A stretch of DNA of 64,000 nucleotides from Streptomyces longhuiensis (GTDB lineage Bacteria; Actinomycetota; Actinomycetes; Streptomycetales; Streptomycetaceae). Position 1 is the stretch's first letter, and each line of letters opens with the position of its first letter. The stretch covers positions 6,340,001-6,404,000 of the forward strand of contig NZ_CP085173.1 in assembly GCF_020616555.1 (NCBI RefSeq). The letters are read 5' to 3'. Shown in pieces: positions 17,646 through 32,856 of this stretch. The position numbers and the translations under genes are program-made. The notes under the pieces were generated by a model. It was not told where the DNA came from. It saw only the letters and a program-made list of their open reading frames with translations, and ran no database searches.

Positions 17646-18283
17646 CAGCCCCTGAGACGGGGCGTGGCATAGGCACCGGGGACTCCTTCCGCATCCTCCA
17701 TGTCAGCACCGGCAACGTGTGCCGCTCGCCGATCACCGAGCGGCTGACCCGGCATGCCCTGGTGGGCAGGCTCGGAGACCCCCTCGTACGCGGTCTGATC
17801 GTCGAGAGCGCGGGCACCTGGGGCCACGAGGGCGCGCCCATGGAGGCCAACGCCGAGACCGTCCTCGCGGACTTCGGTGCGGACGCCTCCGGCTTCGTGG
17901 GGCGCGAGCTCCTCGACGACCACGTGATCCGCGCGGACCTGGTCCTCACGGCCACCCGCGACCATCGCGCCCAGGTCATCTCCATGGGCCACAGCGCGGG
18001 CCTGCGCACCTTCACGCTGAAGGAGTTCACGCGCCTCGTCCAGGCCATCGATCCGGCCACGCTGCCCGACCCGCTGGACGGCGGCGTGGTGGAGCGCGCA
18101 CGCGCACTGGTGCGCGCCGCGGCGGCTCTACGCGGGTGGCTTCTCGCCCCGAACGCCGAGGCCGACGAGGTCTACGACCCGTACGGCGCACCTCTGCCCT
18201 TCTTCCGCTCGGTCGGCGAGGAGATCAGCGAGGCCCTGGATCCCGTGGTGACGGCATTGACGGGTGTTCCGGCCTGTCGTTGA
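17642..18283 (+). CDS. Low-molecular-weight protein-tyrosine-phosphatase-like protein, predicted inactive
   Basis: 213 residues from a TTG that overlaps the sua5 stop. FRILHVSTGNVCRSPITERL aligns with the LMW-PTP loop CxGNxCRS, but the nucleophilic Cys is Ser (S22); C27, R28 and S29 are kept. The C-terminal general-acid region is still present as VYDPYGAPLPFF. A canonical Cys-phosphate intermediate cannot form, so it is either a phosphate-binding pseudoenzyme or uses a different chemistry. Its place immediately after sua5 and near cell-wall genes does not reveal a substrate. The last 17 codons are duplicated downstream. Confidence 0.85.
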   Translation: MTAPETGRGIGTGDSFRILHVSTGNVCRSPITERLTRHALVGRLGDPLVRGLIVESAGTWGHEGAPMEANAETVLADFGADASGFVGRELLDDHVIRADLVLTATRDHRAQVISMGHSAGLRTFTLKEFTRLVQAIDPATLPDPLDGGVVERARALVRAAAALRGWLLAPNAEADEVYDPYGAPLPFFRSVGEEISEALDPVVTALTGVPACR

Positions 18284-18428
18284 ACCGGCGGACGGGGTCC
18301 GGCGCAGCAGGGCGAAGCCGGGGGCCCTTCGGGGCCGAGCGGTGCGAGTGGGGCGTCGGGGTGGGGCTCGGCGGTGCCCTGGATCCCGTGGTGACGTCGC
18401 TGACGGGTGTTCCGGCCTGCCGCTGAAC
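18233..18428 (+). repeat. Duplicated 3' end of the phosphatase-like gene around a GC-rich insert
   Basis: 53 bases at 18233-18285, covering the last codons and the stop (ALDPVVTALTGVPACR), recur at 18376-18428 with a handful of substitutions. The offset is 143 bases, which is not a multiple of 3. The 90-bp spacer contains GGGGGCCC-TTCG-GGGCC, a tight hairpin. The second copy is not translated. Confidence 0.9.
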
Positions 18429-18538
18429 GTGGTGACAGCGACTGCCGGATTACCCGCTCGTACCTGAGTTTCGGGCGCCGCGGGCGGTGCGGGCCTACAT
18501 TGGTTTTGAGGTCACCCCCGCGAGGCCCGGAGCCCAAG

Positions 18539-19807
<1,269 letters not shown>

Positions 19808-19936
19808 ACAGGGGTAGGCGGGCATGGGTGGTCCGTCACTCGTGCAACCATCATCGCTACCCGGCAGTCCTCCACCACATGCGCGCGAAGCTAGGGTGTG
19901 GGGCTGAGATGGCCAGCGATATCTGTGGGGAAGCCC

Positions 19937-21325
19937 GTGCGTGAATACCTGCTGACGCTCTGCATCACGGCCGCGGTGACATACCTGCTGACCGGCCCGG
20001 TGCGGAAGTTCGCGATCGTGGCCGGCGCCATGCCGGAGATCCGCGCCCGCGACGTGCACCGGGAGCCCACGCCCCGGCTCGGCGGGATCGCCATGTTCTT
20101 CGGCCTGTGCGCGGGTCTCCTCGTCGCGGACCACCTGACGAACCTCAGCCCCGTCTTCAAGATGTCGAACGAGCCGCGGGCGTTGCTCTCCGGAGCCGCC
20201 CTGATCTGGTTGATCGGTGTCCTGGACGACAAGTTCGAGATCGACGCCCTGATCAAGCTGGGCGGCCAGATGATCGCCGCCGGCGTCATGGTCATGCAGG
20301 GTCTGACGATCCTGTGGCTGCCGATCCCGGGTGTGGGCACGGTCTCGCTCACGCAGTGGCAGGGCACACTCCTCACCGTCGCCCTGGTCGTGATCAGCAT
20401 CAACGCGGTCAACTTCGTCGACGGCCTCGACGGTCTCGCGTCCGGCATGGTGTGCATCGCGGCGTCGGCGTTCTTCCTGTACTCGTACCGCCTCTGGTAC
20501 GGCTACGGCATCGAGGCGGCCGCCCCCGCGACGCTGTTCGCGGCGATCCTGATCGGCATGTGTCTGGGCTTCCTGCCGCACAACATGCACCCCGCCAGGA
20601 TCTTCATGGGCGACTCCGGGTCGATGCTCATCGGCCTCGTCCTGTCCGCCGGTGCCATCTCCATCACCGGCCAGGTCGACCCGAGCCTGATGAAGCTGAA
20701 CTTCGGCGGCACCCGTGACGCCACCCACGCGATGATCCCGGTCTTCATCCCGCTGCTGATGCCGCTGACGATCATCGCGATCCCGTTCGCGGACCTGGTC
20801 CTCGCGATCGTGCGCCGCACCTGGAAGGGCCAGTCGCCGTTCGCCGCCGACCGCGGGCACCTGCACCACCGGCTCCTGGAGATCGGCCACTCCCACAGCC
20901 GCGCGGTCCTGATCATGTACTTCTGGTCGGCGCTGTTCGCCTTCGGAGCGGTCGCCTACTCCGTTCACTCGACGTCCATGTGGATCGTCCTGGCGATCGT
21001 CGCGCTGAGTTTCGTCGGTCTCGTACTGCTTCTGCTGCCGCGCTTCACGCCGCGCGCCCCGCGCTGGGCGGAGGCCTTCCTGCCGCCGCGCTACCGGCGC
21101 AGGCGGGCCGAGCGGGCGGCGGCCCAGGAGCCCGAGGCGTCGCCGTCGTACGCGGCTCAGGCAGCGGCCGGGCCGGCCGAGGATGCGGCCGGGGCAGGTG
21201 GGGACGCACAGGCGCCCGAGGACGAGGGCGCGCGCACGCCGATGCCCGCAGGAGTCAACGGGGCGACGGCCATTGGCCCCCGTTCGCGCTTCCTGGATCG
21301 ACGCAAGGCGCACTCGTCGCGCTGA
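19937..21325 (+). CDS. Undecaprenyl-phosphate N-acetylaminosugar-1-phosphate transferase (WecA/MraY family)
   Basis: 462 residues with about ten membrane segments. It transfers a sugar-1-phosphate from UDP-GlcNAc (or a related UDP-sugar) to undecaprenyl phosphate, starting a cell-wall glycopolymer. Motifs are DDKFEI, NFVDGLDGLASG, NMHPARIFMGDSGSML and the cytoplasmic HLHHRLLEIGHSH. The last 100 residues are a hydrophilic Ala/Glu/Pro/Asp tail, not needed for catalysis in relatives. GTG 19937 (VREYLLTL) is chosen over GTG 19925. The LCP ligase at 13223 could act in the same pathway, though this is inferred only from function. Confidence 0.92.
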   Translation: MREYLLTLCITAAVTYLLTGPVRKFAIVAGAMPEIRARDVHREPTPRLGGIAMFFGLCAGLLVADHLTNLSPVFKMSNEPRALLSGAALIWLIGVLDDKFEIDALIKLGGQMIAAGVMVMQGLTILWLPIPGVGTVSLTQWQGTLLTVALVVISINAVNFVDGLDGLASGMVCIAASAFFLYSYRLWYGYGIEAAAPATLFAAILIGMCLGFLPHNMHPARIFMGDSGSMLIGLVLSAGAISITGQVDPSLMKLNFGGTRDATHAMIPVFIPLLMPLTIIAIPFADLVLAIVRRTWKGQSPFAADRGHLHHRLLEIGHSHSRAVLIMYFWSALFAFGAVAYSVHSTSMWIVLAIVALSFVGLVLLLLPRFTPRAPRWAEAFLPPRYRRRRAERAAAQEPEASPSYAAQAAAGPAEDAAGAGGDAQAPEDEGARTPMPAGVNGATAIGPRSRFLDRRKAHSSR

Positions 21326-21534
21326 CGCGAGAGACGAAAACGCCTCATTACCAGACAAGTTGGCCGCTTTTTTGCACAGACGCGCGGATTACCTCTCACG
21401 TGTGACAGTGAGCACACTACACAGGTAAAGACCTCATCAAATAGTTTGTGATACCGTTCACGAGACCCGGGGATAGAGCCGAAGGACCGTAGTGCGACGG
21501 CCCATTGGCCCGAAGTTCCCTCTCGGCCCCGGTT

Positions 21535-21540
21535 TACGCT
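21535..21540 (+). promoter_or_regulatory. Candidate -10 (TACGCT) for the atp operon
   Basis: TACGCT lies 47 bases before the chosen atpI start and 5 bases before an in-frame ATG at 21546. The 21326-21534 gap is unusually AT-rich for this window (about 21350-21460) and holds no gene, so further promoter elements are likely there. No clear -35 was found. Confidence 0.3.
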
Positions 21541-21587
21541 CGTCCATGACGACACCCTGCCCCCACCCACTAAAGGGAGCTGCCGCC

Positions 21588-22037
21588 ATGCCCTCCAACG
21601 ACGCACGGATCCTCCTGCAGGCCGTTGTGCCCACAGCCATTGCCGGCGCGCTTGCCGCCGTGATCAGTGGTGTGGTCGCCGGCGGCAAGGGGGCCCTCGG
21701 TGCAGTCATCGGCACGGTGGTCGTCATCGCCTTCATGGGCCTCGGGCAGATCGTCCTCCAGCGGACGGCAAAATCGCTTCCGCAGCTCTTCCAGGCGATG
21801 GGGCTGATGCTCTACGTCGCCCAGTTGCTGCTGCTTCTGATCTTCGTCGCCGTCTTCAAGGACACGACGCTGTTCAACCCCAAGGCCTTCGCCGCATCAC
21901 TCGTCGCCGCCACCGTCGTATGGATGGCCGCGCAGGCGCGTGCGCACATGAAGGCCAAGATTTTCTATATCGATCCCGACTCGGCGAAAGACTCCGAGAA
22001 GAGCGACAAGCCCGAGAATTCAGGGTCGTCCTCATGA
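21588..22037 (+). CDS. atpI: ATP synthase accessory protein I
   Basis: 149 residues with about four hydrophobic segments, the first gene of the atp operon. AtpI-type proteins assist c-ring assembly and possibly Mg uptake; the sequence is poorly conserved, so the call rests on hydrophobicity, size and position. ATG 21588 is used because AGGGAG precedes it; an in-frame ATG at 21546 would add 14 residues. A 225-bp gap to atpB contains no gene. Confidence 0.8.
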   Translation: MPSNDARILLQAVVPTAIAGALAAVISGVVAGGKGALGAVIGTVVVIAFMGLGQIVLQRTAKSLPQLFQAMGLMLYVAQLLLLLIFVAVFKDTTLFNPKAFAASLVAATVVWMAAQARAHMKAKIFYIDPDSAKDSEKSDKPENSGSSS

Positions 22038-22262
22038 GGGGTAGGGCCGGGATAAGTGCGGGTTCGCGTTACTGCTATCGTCCGGTGCCAACTGCGGCAC
22101 TGCGGGCGCGGGCATCTGAGCTGACGCCTGCTCGACTGCGAGGCTCACTGCCTGCCTGCCGCCCCCACATCCGAAACACCAGACCGGTGCCGATCCGCGG
22201 CTGCGCGCCGCAACGACACAACGAGGTTGCCGTACCTATGCGTCACGCCGAAGGAGCCCGTG

Positions 22263-23081
22263 GTGAGTGCTGACCAGACTGAGCTCGCCTTTGACTGGAG
22301 CTGTCGGATCATGTCCGACAACGGCTGCGGCTTTCCGGCTCCCGGCCTGCACTCGTTCCTCTTCAAGCCGCTGTTCACCGTCGGTGGGTTCGAGTTCAAC
22401 AAGGTGATGCTGCTCGCCCTCCTGACGACGCTCGTCGTCGTCAGTGTCTTCTACGCGGCGTTCGGCAAGGCCAAGGTCGTCCCGGGCAAGCTTCAGATGG
22501 CGGCCGAGGCGGGGTACGACTTCGTACGCCGCGGCATCGTCTACGAGACGATGGGCAAGAAGGAGGGCGAGAAGTACGTCCCCCTGATGGTGTCGCTGTT
22601 CTTCTTCATCTGGATCATGAACATCTGGTCCGTGGTCCCGCTGACCCAGTTCCCGGTCGCGTCGATCTTCGCGTACCCCGTGGTCCTGGCGGCCATCGTC
22701 TACCTGATCTGGGTGCCGCTGACCTTCAAGCGGCATGGTTTCGTGGGCGGTTGGAAGAACATCACGGGCTACGACAGCTCGCTCGGCCCGATCAAGTGGC
22801 TCGTCTCGTTCATCGAGTTCTTCTCGAACCTGCTGGTCCGGCCGTTCACGCACGCGGTGCGACTGTTCGCCAACATGTTCGCCGGTCACCTGATGCTGGT
22901 GATGTTCACCGTCGCCTCCTGGTACCTGCTGAACAGCTGGATGATTCCGGCCGCGGGCGTCTCCTTCGTCATGACCATGGTCATGATCCTCTTCGAGCTT
23001 TTCGTGCAGGCGGTCCAGGCGTACGTCTTCGTGCTCCTCGCCAGCTCGTACATCCAGGGCGCGCTCGCCGAGCACCACTGA
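22263..23081 (+). CDS. atpB: F1F0 ATP synthase subunit a
   Basis: 272 residues. The membrane stator subunit that forms the two proton half-channels. The essential Arg lies in the helix NLLVRPFTHAVRLFANMFAGH, and the last helix reads FELFVQAVQAYVFVLLA. Two GTGs compete (22260 and 22263); the second is 6 bases from AAGGAG and is preferred. Confidence 0.96.
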   Translation: MSADQTELAFDWSCRIMSDNGCGFPAPGLHSFLFKPLFTVGGFEFNKVMLLALLTTLVVVSVFYAAFGKAKVVPGKLQMAAEAGYDFVRRGIVYETMGKKEGEKYVPLMVSLFFFIWIMNIWSVVPLTQFPVASIFAYPVVLAAIVYLIWVPLTFKRHGFVGGWKNITGYDSSLGPIKWLVSFIEFFSNLLVRPFTHAVRLFANMFAGHLMLVMFTVASWYLLNSWMIPAAGVSFVMTMVMILFELFVQAVQAYVFVLLASSYIQGALAEHH

Positions 23082-23141
23082 GCCAAGTCCCGTCCCGTCA
23101 TATTTCATTCGTCCGGTGGCCAACCCCCACCGGTTCGTTAA

Positions 23142-23399
<258 letters not shown>

Positions 23400-23440
23400 T
23401 CTAACTCCTCACCGACCACTATTCGACGAAAGGCACTGAT

Positions 23441-23989
23441 GTGATCGCCAACCTGGTACAGCTGGCGGCCGAGGAGAAGCAGAACCCGCTTATCCCGCCC
23501 GGCCCCGAGCTGCTCGTCGGCACCATCGCCTTCGCCATCGTCTTCTTCTTCTTCGCCACGAAGCTCCTCCCGCGCATCAACAAGGTGCTGGAAGAGCGTC
23601 GCGAGCTGATCGAAGGCGGTATCGAGAAGGCCGAAGCCGCACAGACCGAGGCCCAGAGCGTGCTCGAGCAGTACAAGGCTCAGCTGGCCGAGGCCCGTCA
23701 CGAGGCCGCGCGGCTGCGCCAGGAGGCGCAGGAGCAGGGCGCCACGCTCATCGCCGAGATGCGCGCGGAAGGCCAGCGGCAGCGTGAGGAAATCATCGCC
23801 GCCGGTCACTCGCAGATCGAGGCCGACCGCAAGGCCGCCGCTCAGGCGCTGCGCCAGGACGTCGGCCAGCTGGCCACCACCCTGGCCGGCAAGCTGGTCG
23901 GCGAGTCCCTCGAGGACCACGCCCGGCAGTCGCGCACGATCGACCGTTTCCTCGACGACCTCGAGGAGAAGGCCGAGGCTGTTCGATGA
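23441..23989 (+). CDS. atpF: F1F0 ATP synthase subunit b
   Basis: 182 residues. One N-terminal membrane helix (about 24-45, VGTIAFAIVFFFFATKLL) and then a long charged helix that forms the peripheral stalk with delta. GTG start. The stop overlaps the atpH start by 4 bases (ATGA), giving coupled translation. Confidence 0.97.
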   Translation: MIANLVQLAAEEKQNPLIPPGPELLVGTIAFAIVFFFFATKLLPRINKVLEERRELIEGGIEKAEAAQTEAQSVLEQYKAQLAEARHEAARLRQEAQEQGATLIAEMRAEGQRQREEIIAAGHSQIEADRKAAAQALRQDVGQLATTLAGKLVGESLEDHARQSRTIDRFLDDLEEKAEAVR

Positions 23990-24807
23990 CTGCCCACGGA
24001 GCGAGCCGCGAGGCACTCGCCTCCGCACGTGAGCGTCTCGACGCGCTGACCGACAGCACCTCGGTCGACGCCCGACAGCTTGCCGCAGAGCTGGCCGCGG
24101 TCACCGCGCTGCTCGACCGCGAGGTGTCGCTGCGTCGGGTCCTGACCGACCCGGCGCAGTCCGGCGAGGCCAAGGCCGAGCTCGCGGGCCGCCTGCTGGG
24201 CAGCCAGGTCAGCGGTGCAACCGCCGATCTGGTGGCCGGCCTGGTCCGCTCCCGCTGGTCCGCCCCGCGCGACCTGGTCGACTCCGTCGAGGAGCTGGCC
24301 AGTATCGCCGAGCTGACCGCGGCGCAGAAGGCGGGCGAGCTGGACGACGTCGAGGACGAGCTGTTCCGGTTCGGCCGGATCGTCTCCTCGAGCACCGAGC
24401 TGCGCGCCGCGCTCACGGACCGTATCGCCACGGGCACGGCCAAGGGTGAGCTGCTGCGCAGCCTGCTCGGCGGTCGCGCCACGGCCACCACCGAGCGTCT
24501 GGTCGAGCGCCTTGTGACCCAGCCGCGTGGACGTAGCCTGGAGGGGGGACTCGAGTCCCTGTCCAAGCTCGCCGCGGAGCGCCGGGACCGCACGGTGGCC
24601 GTCGTCACCACAGCGGTTCCGCTGAGCGACGCGCAGAAGCAGCGCCTGGGCGCCGCCCTGGCGAAGCTCTACGGGCGTCAGATGCACCTGAACCTCGACG
24701 TGGACCCCGAGGTCCTCGGCGGGATCAACGTGCAGGTGGGCGACGAGCTCATCAACGGAAGCATCGCGGACCGCATTGAGGACGCCAGCCGCCGCATGGC
24801 CGGCTAG
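23986..24807 (+). CDS. atpH: F1F0 ATP synthase subunit delta
   Basis: 273 residues, longer than the approximately 177 of E. coli. The extra length is typical of actinobacteria, where part of the b-type stalk function is fused. The C-terminal DVDPEVLGGINVQVGDELINGSI is the conserved delta/OSCP signature. It connects the stalk to the top of F1. Confidence 0.95.
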   Translation: MTAHGASREALASARERLDALTDSTSVDARQLAAELAAVTALLDREVSLRRVLTDPAQSGEAKAELAGRLLGSQVSGATADLVAGLVRSRWSAPRDLVDSVEELASIAELTAAQKAGELDDVEDELFRFGRIVSSSTELRAALTDRIATGTAKGELLRSLLGGRATATTERLVERLVTQPRGRSLEGGLESLSKLAAERRDRTVAVVTTAVPLSDAQKQRLGAALAKLYGRQMHLNLDVDPEVLGGINVQVGDELINGSIADRIEDASRRMAG

Positions 24808-24862
24808 CCGACTCGCACAACGTAGTAGTACCTACGGCCCTAGTTGGGCCGTGCAGAGGATT

Positions 24863-24888
24863 CCTGGGGGCTGACCCCAGACCCCCCA
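24863..24888 (+). repeat. GC-rich dispersed repeat between atpH and atpA
   Basis: CCTGGGGGCTGACCCCAGAC then CCCCCC. Same family as the element at 16012, in the same orientation. TGGGG/CCCCA arms could form a small hairpin just upstream of the atpA ribosome site. Confidence 0.65.
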
Positions 24889-24927
24889 AGAAAACTTCGG
24901 GCCCAACAAGGAGAGCAGGGAACCCAG

Positions 24928-26520
<1,593 letters not shown>

Positions 26521-26540
26521 CGACGGAAGGGACCTGACTC

Positions 26541-28903
<2,363 letters not shown>

Positions 28904-28934
28904 TTCTGGCTTCTCCGGAAGCACAGACTCGTGG

Positions 28935-28977
28935 GAGAGGGGCGGGGGATACCCGCAGGGTGTGTCCCGCCCCTCTC
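28935..28977 (+). terminator. Strong hairpin inside the atp operon, between atpD and atpC
   Basis: A perfect 12-bp stem (GAGAGGGGCGGG/CCCGCCCCTCTC) encloses a 19-nt loop that can itself pair (ACCC/GGGT). It is followed within 11 bases by TAGACT, a good -10 for a separate atpC transcript. It probably lowers atpC output relative to atpD, or protects the 3' end of the atpD message. Confidence 0.7.
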
Positions 28978-29045
28978 CGTACGCCGACTAGACTTTGACC
29001 CAACACCCGGCAGCAACCGCCGGGTGGTGACCCGAGGAGCCCACC

Positions 29046-29420
29046 TTGGCTGCTGAGCTGCATGTCGAGCTCGTCGCCGCGGACCGCAGTGTCTGGTCCG
29101 GCGAGGCCACCCTGGTCGTCGCGCGCACCGCGTCCGGCGACATCGGCGTCATGCCCGGTCACCAGCCGCTTCTCGGTGTGCTGGAGTCGGGCCCGGTGAT
29201 GATCCGCACGAGCGACGGCGGGACGGTTGTCGCCGCTGTGCACGGCGGTTTCGTCTCGTTCGCCGACAACAAGCTGTCCCTGCTCGCCGAGATCGCCGAG
29301 CTGTCGGACGAGATCGATGTCCAGCGTGCGGAGCGGGCGCTCGAGCGCGCGAAGTCGGATGCCGACGCATCCGCCGAGCGTCGCGCGGACGTCCGACTGC
29401 GTGCGGTGGCGACGCGCTGA
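29046..29420 (+). CDS. atpC: F1F0 ATP synthase subunit epsilon
   Basis: 124 residues. The N-terminal beta-sandwich holds the conserved GDIGVMPGHQPLL, and the C-terminal helices (RAERALERAKSDAD) can inhibit ATP hydrolysis. TTG start behind GAGGAG. A terminator follows directly, closing the operon. Confidence 0.96.
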   Translation: MAAELHVELVAADRSVWSGEATLVVARTASGDIGVMPGHQPLLGVLESGPVMIRTSDGGTVVAAVHGGFVSFADNKLSLLAEIAELSDEIDVQRAERALERAKSDADASAERRADVRLRAVATR

Positions 29421-29443
29421 GACCAGCGCGCGGAGTGACATGA

Positions 29444-29494
29444 CTCAGCCGCGGCCAGGACCGGAGAACCTCTCCGGACCGGGTCGCGGCTGAG
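29444..29494 (+). terminator. Terminator of the atp operon
   Basis: CTCAGCCGCG pairs with CGCGGCTGAG, and an inner CCGGAGA/TCTCCGG-type stem extends it. It lies 24 bases after atpC. Confidence 0.85.
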
Positions 29495-29576
29495 GCGATC
29501 CTTGGTCAATTTTGCAGTTCCGTTATCGGATCCGCTGTCGGGCCCGTTATCAGATGAGGCGAGGAGGTCGGTACGA

Positions 29577-30026
29577 ATGGTCCTCGTTCTCGTGCTGTGC
29601 GTGGTCGCGGTCGTCGTACTCGTATTGCTGGGGTTGTTCGTCTTCGGCCTGAGGCGCCGGCTGATCCAGCGCTCCGGGGGCACCTTCGACTGCTCCCTGC
29701 GGTGGGACGTGCCCGAGGGGGGCGACGCCTCCGGCAAGGGCTGGGGCTACGGCGTGGCCCGCTACAACGGCGACCGGATCGAGTGGTTCCGGGTCTTCTC
29801 CTACGCGATCAGGCCCCGTCGCACCCTGGAGCGTTCGGCGATCGAGGTGACGGGACGGCGCGCGCCGGAGGGCGAGGAGGAGCTGGCCCTGCTCTCGGAC
29901 GCGATCGTCCTCGCGTGCTCGCACCGCGGCTCGCGTCTCGAACTGGCGATGAGCGAGGACGCGCTGACCGGTTTCCTGGCTTGGCTGGAGGCGGCGCCTC
30001 CGGGACAGCGGGTGAACGTCGCGTAG
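29577..30026 (+). CDS. DUF2550 family membrane-anchored protein
   Basis: 149 residues. One N-terminal hydrophobic helix (about 2-22, VLVLVLCVVAVVVLVLLGLFVF) and then a soluble beta-rich domain with RSGGTFDCSLRW and GWGYGVARYNGD. This gene is found next to the atp operon across actinobacteria; its function is unknown. GAGGAGG lies 9 bases before the ATG. The last codons and stop are duplicated 84 bases downstream. Confidence 0.85.
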   Translation: MVLVLVLCVVAVVVLVLLGLFVFGLRRRLIQRSGGTFDCSLRWDVPEGGDASGKGWGYGVARYNGDRIEWFRVFSYAIRPRRTLERSAIEVTGRRAPEGEEELALLSDAIVLACSHRGSRLELAMSEDALTGFLAWLEAAPPGQRVNVA

Positions 30027-30115
30027 CGGCGTTCGGGGCCCCGCTGGATGGGGGTCCCCCCTGGGGCGGAGCGCAGCGGAGTTCCTTGGGGGAGGGTGAA
30101 CGTCGCGTGGCGGCG
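30011..30115 (+). repeat. Palindromic repeat flanked by a duplicated gene end
   Basis: 21 bases covering the end of the DUF2550 gene (GTGAACGTCGCGTAG within 30011-30031) recur at 30095-30115 with the stop changed to TGG. Between them lies GGGGGTCCCCC, a GCGGAGCGCAGCGGAG core and CCTTGGGGGAG, which is the pattern of a common Streptomyces intergenic repeat. The direct repeats look like an insertion or slippage footprint. Confidence 0.8.
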
Positions 30116-30142
30116 TGGGCGTGGCCTGAGGTTTCGCATGGA

Positions 30143-30183
30143 GAAGCCGGGTGAACAGGGGGCGGCCCCGTTCACCCGGCTTC
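30143..30183. terminator. Bidirectional terminator between DUF2550 gene and chitinase
   Basis: GAAGCCGGGTGAAC and GTTCACCCGGCTTC form a perfect 14-bp stem; the 13-nt loop can add GGG/CCC pairs. It serves both convergent genes. Confidence 0.9.
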
Positions 30184-30205
30184 CGTCATGTGCGGCCCGG
30201 CGCTG

Positions 30206-32041
<1,836 letters not shown>

Positions 32042-32153
32042 GGGGTGCTCCTCGGGTGGTGTCCGGGGGACATGACGGGGGGTAAAACCCTGCGCCGCCC
32101 GTGAGCATCGCCGTGCTGGTCATGTGCATGGCTGCGCTCACCGCAGTGCCGTG

Positions 32154-32193
32154 AGAATAGAAAGGTCTGGACCAGCGGTCAAGGTCTAAACCA
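32154..32193 (-). promoter_or_regulatory. Chitinase promoter with overlapping 12-bp direct repeats
   Basis: On the minus strand TTGACC (32182-32177) and TATTCT (32159-32154) are 17 bases apart. Two copies of the chitinase operator overlap the -35: TGGTTTAGACCT (32193-32182) and TGGTCCAGACCT (32174-32163), repeating every 19 bases. The same motif pair is known at chitinase promoters of S. plicatus and S. lividans and resembles sites for the GlcNAc-responsive regulator DasR. Confidence 0.9.
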
Positions 32194-32211
32194 ATTAAAG
32201 GAATCGGCCGC

Positions 32212-32856
32212 TCACAGCCCCAACTCCTGTGCCAGAACGGCCGCTTGCACCCTGCTGCGCAGCTCCAGCTTGCCGAGCAGCCTGCTGACGTGTGTCTTCA
32301 CCGTCGCCTCCGCCATCCCCAGACGCAGCGCGACCTCCGCGTTCGACAACCCGTCACCGAGGCAGGAAAGCACCTCCCGCTCCCGGCGCGTGAGGGTGTC
32401 GAGCCCCGCGGGCGCGGGCCCCGGCTCCGGGCGTACGGGCTTCGCCGCGAACTCGGCGATGAGCTTGCGGGTCACCGCCGGAGCGATCAGCCCCTCACCA
32501 CGCGCGACCGTGCGGACCCCCTCGATCAGGTCCTTCGCCTCGGTGTTCTTCAGCAGGAACCCGCCGGCGCCCGCGCGCAGCGCCCCGAAGACGTACTCGT
32601 CGAGGTCGAACGTCGTCAGGACGAGCACGTCCGCGATCCCCTCGGAGACCACCTGACGGGTCGCCGAGACGCCGTCGAGGCGCGGCATCTGGATGTCCAT
32701 GAGGACGAGATCCGGCCGAAGTGCGCGCGCCATGGCCACCGCCTGCTCGCCGTCCGCCGCCTCCCCGACGACGTCGATGTCGGGGGCGCTGCCCAGGATC
32801 AGGACGAGCCCCGCCCGCACGGCGGACTGGTCCTCGGCGACGAGCACGCGGATCAC
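32212..32856 (-). CDS. chiR: NarL/LuxR-family response regulator (ChiR type)
   Basis: 214 residues. Receiver domain with acidic D9 region (VAEDQ), phospho-acceptor D54 in VLMDIQMP, and K in FLLKNTEAKD. LuxR-type helix-turn-helix at about 145-214 (LTRREREVLSCLGDGLSNAEVA). GTG overlaps the kinase stop (GTGA). It lies directly upstream of the chitinase promoter, the arrangement described for chiS/chiR and chiC in S. coelicolor; the name is given on that basis. Confidence 0.9.
   Translation of the reverse strand: MIRVLVAEDQSAVRAGLVLILGSAPDIDVVGEAADGEQAVAMARALRPDLVLMDIQMPRLDGVSATRQVVSEGIADVLVLTTFDLDEYVFGALRAGAGGFLLKNTEAKDLIEGVRTVARGEGLIAPAVTRKLIAEFAAKPVRPEPGPAPAGLDTLTRREREVLSCLGDGLSNAEVALRLGMAEATVKTHVSRLLGKLELRSRVQAAVLAQELGL

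Noticed and set aside
18284..18467. Further coding sequence after the phosphatase-like gene
   Set aside because: The apparent continuation ending GVPACR at 18426 is the duplicated gene end in a different frame relation, not a new gene.
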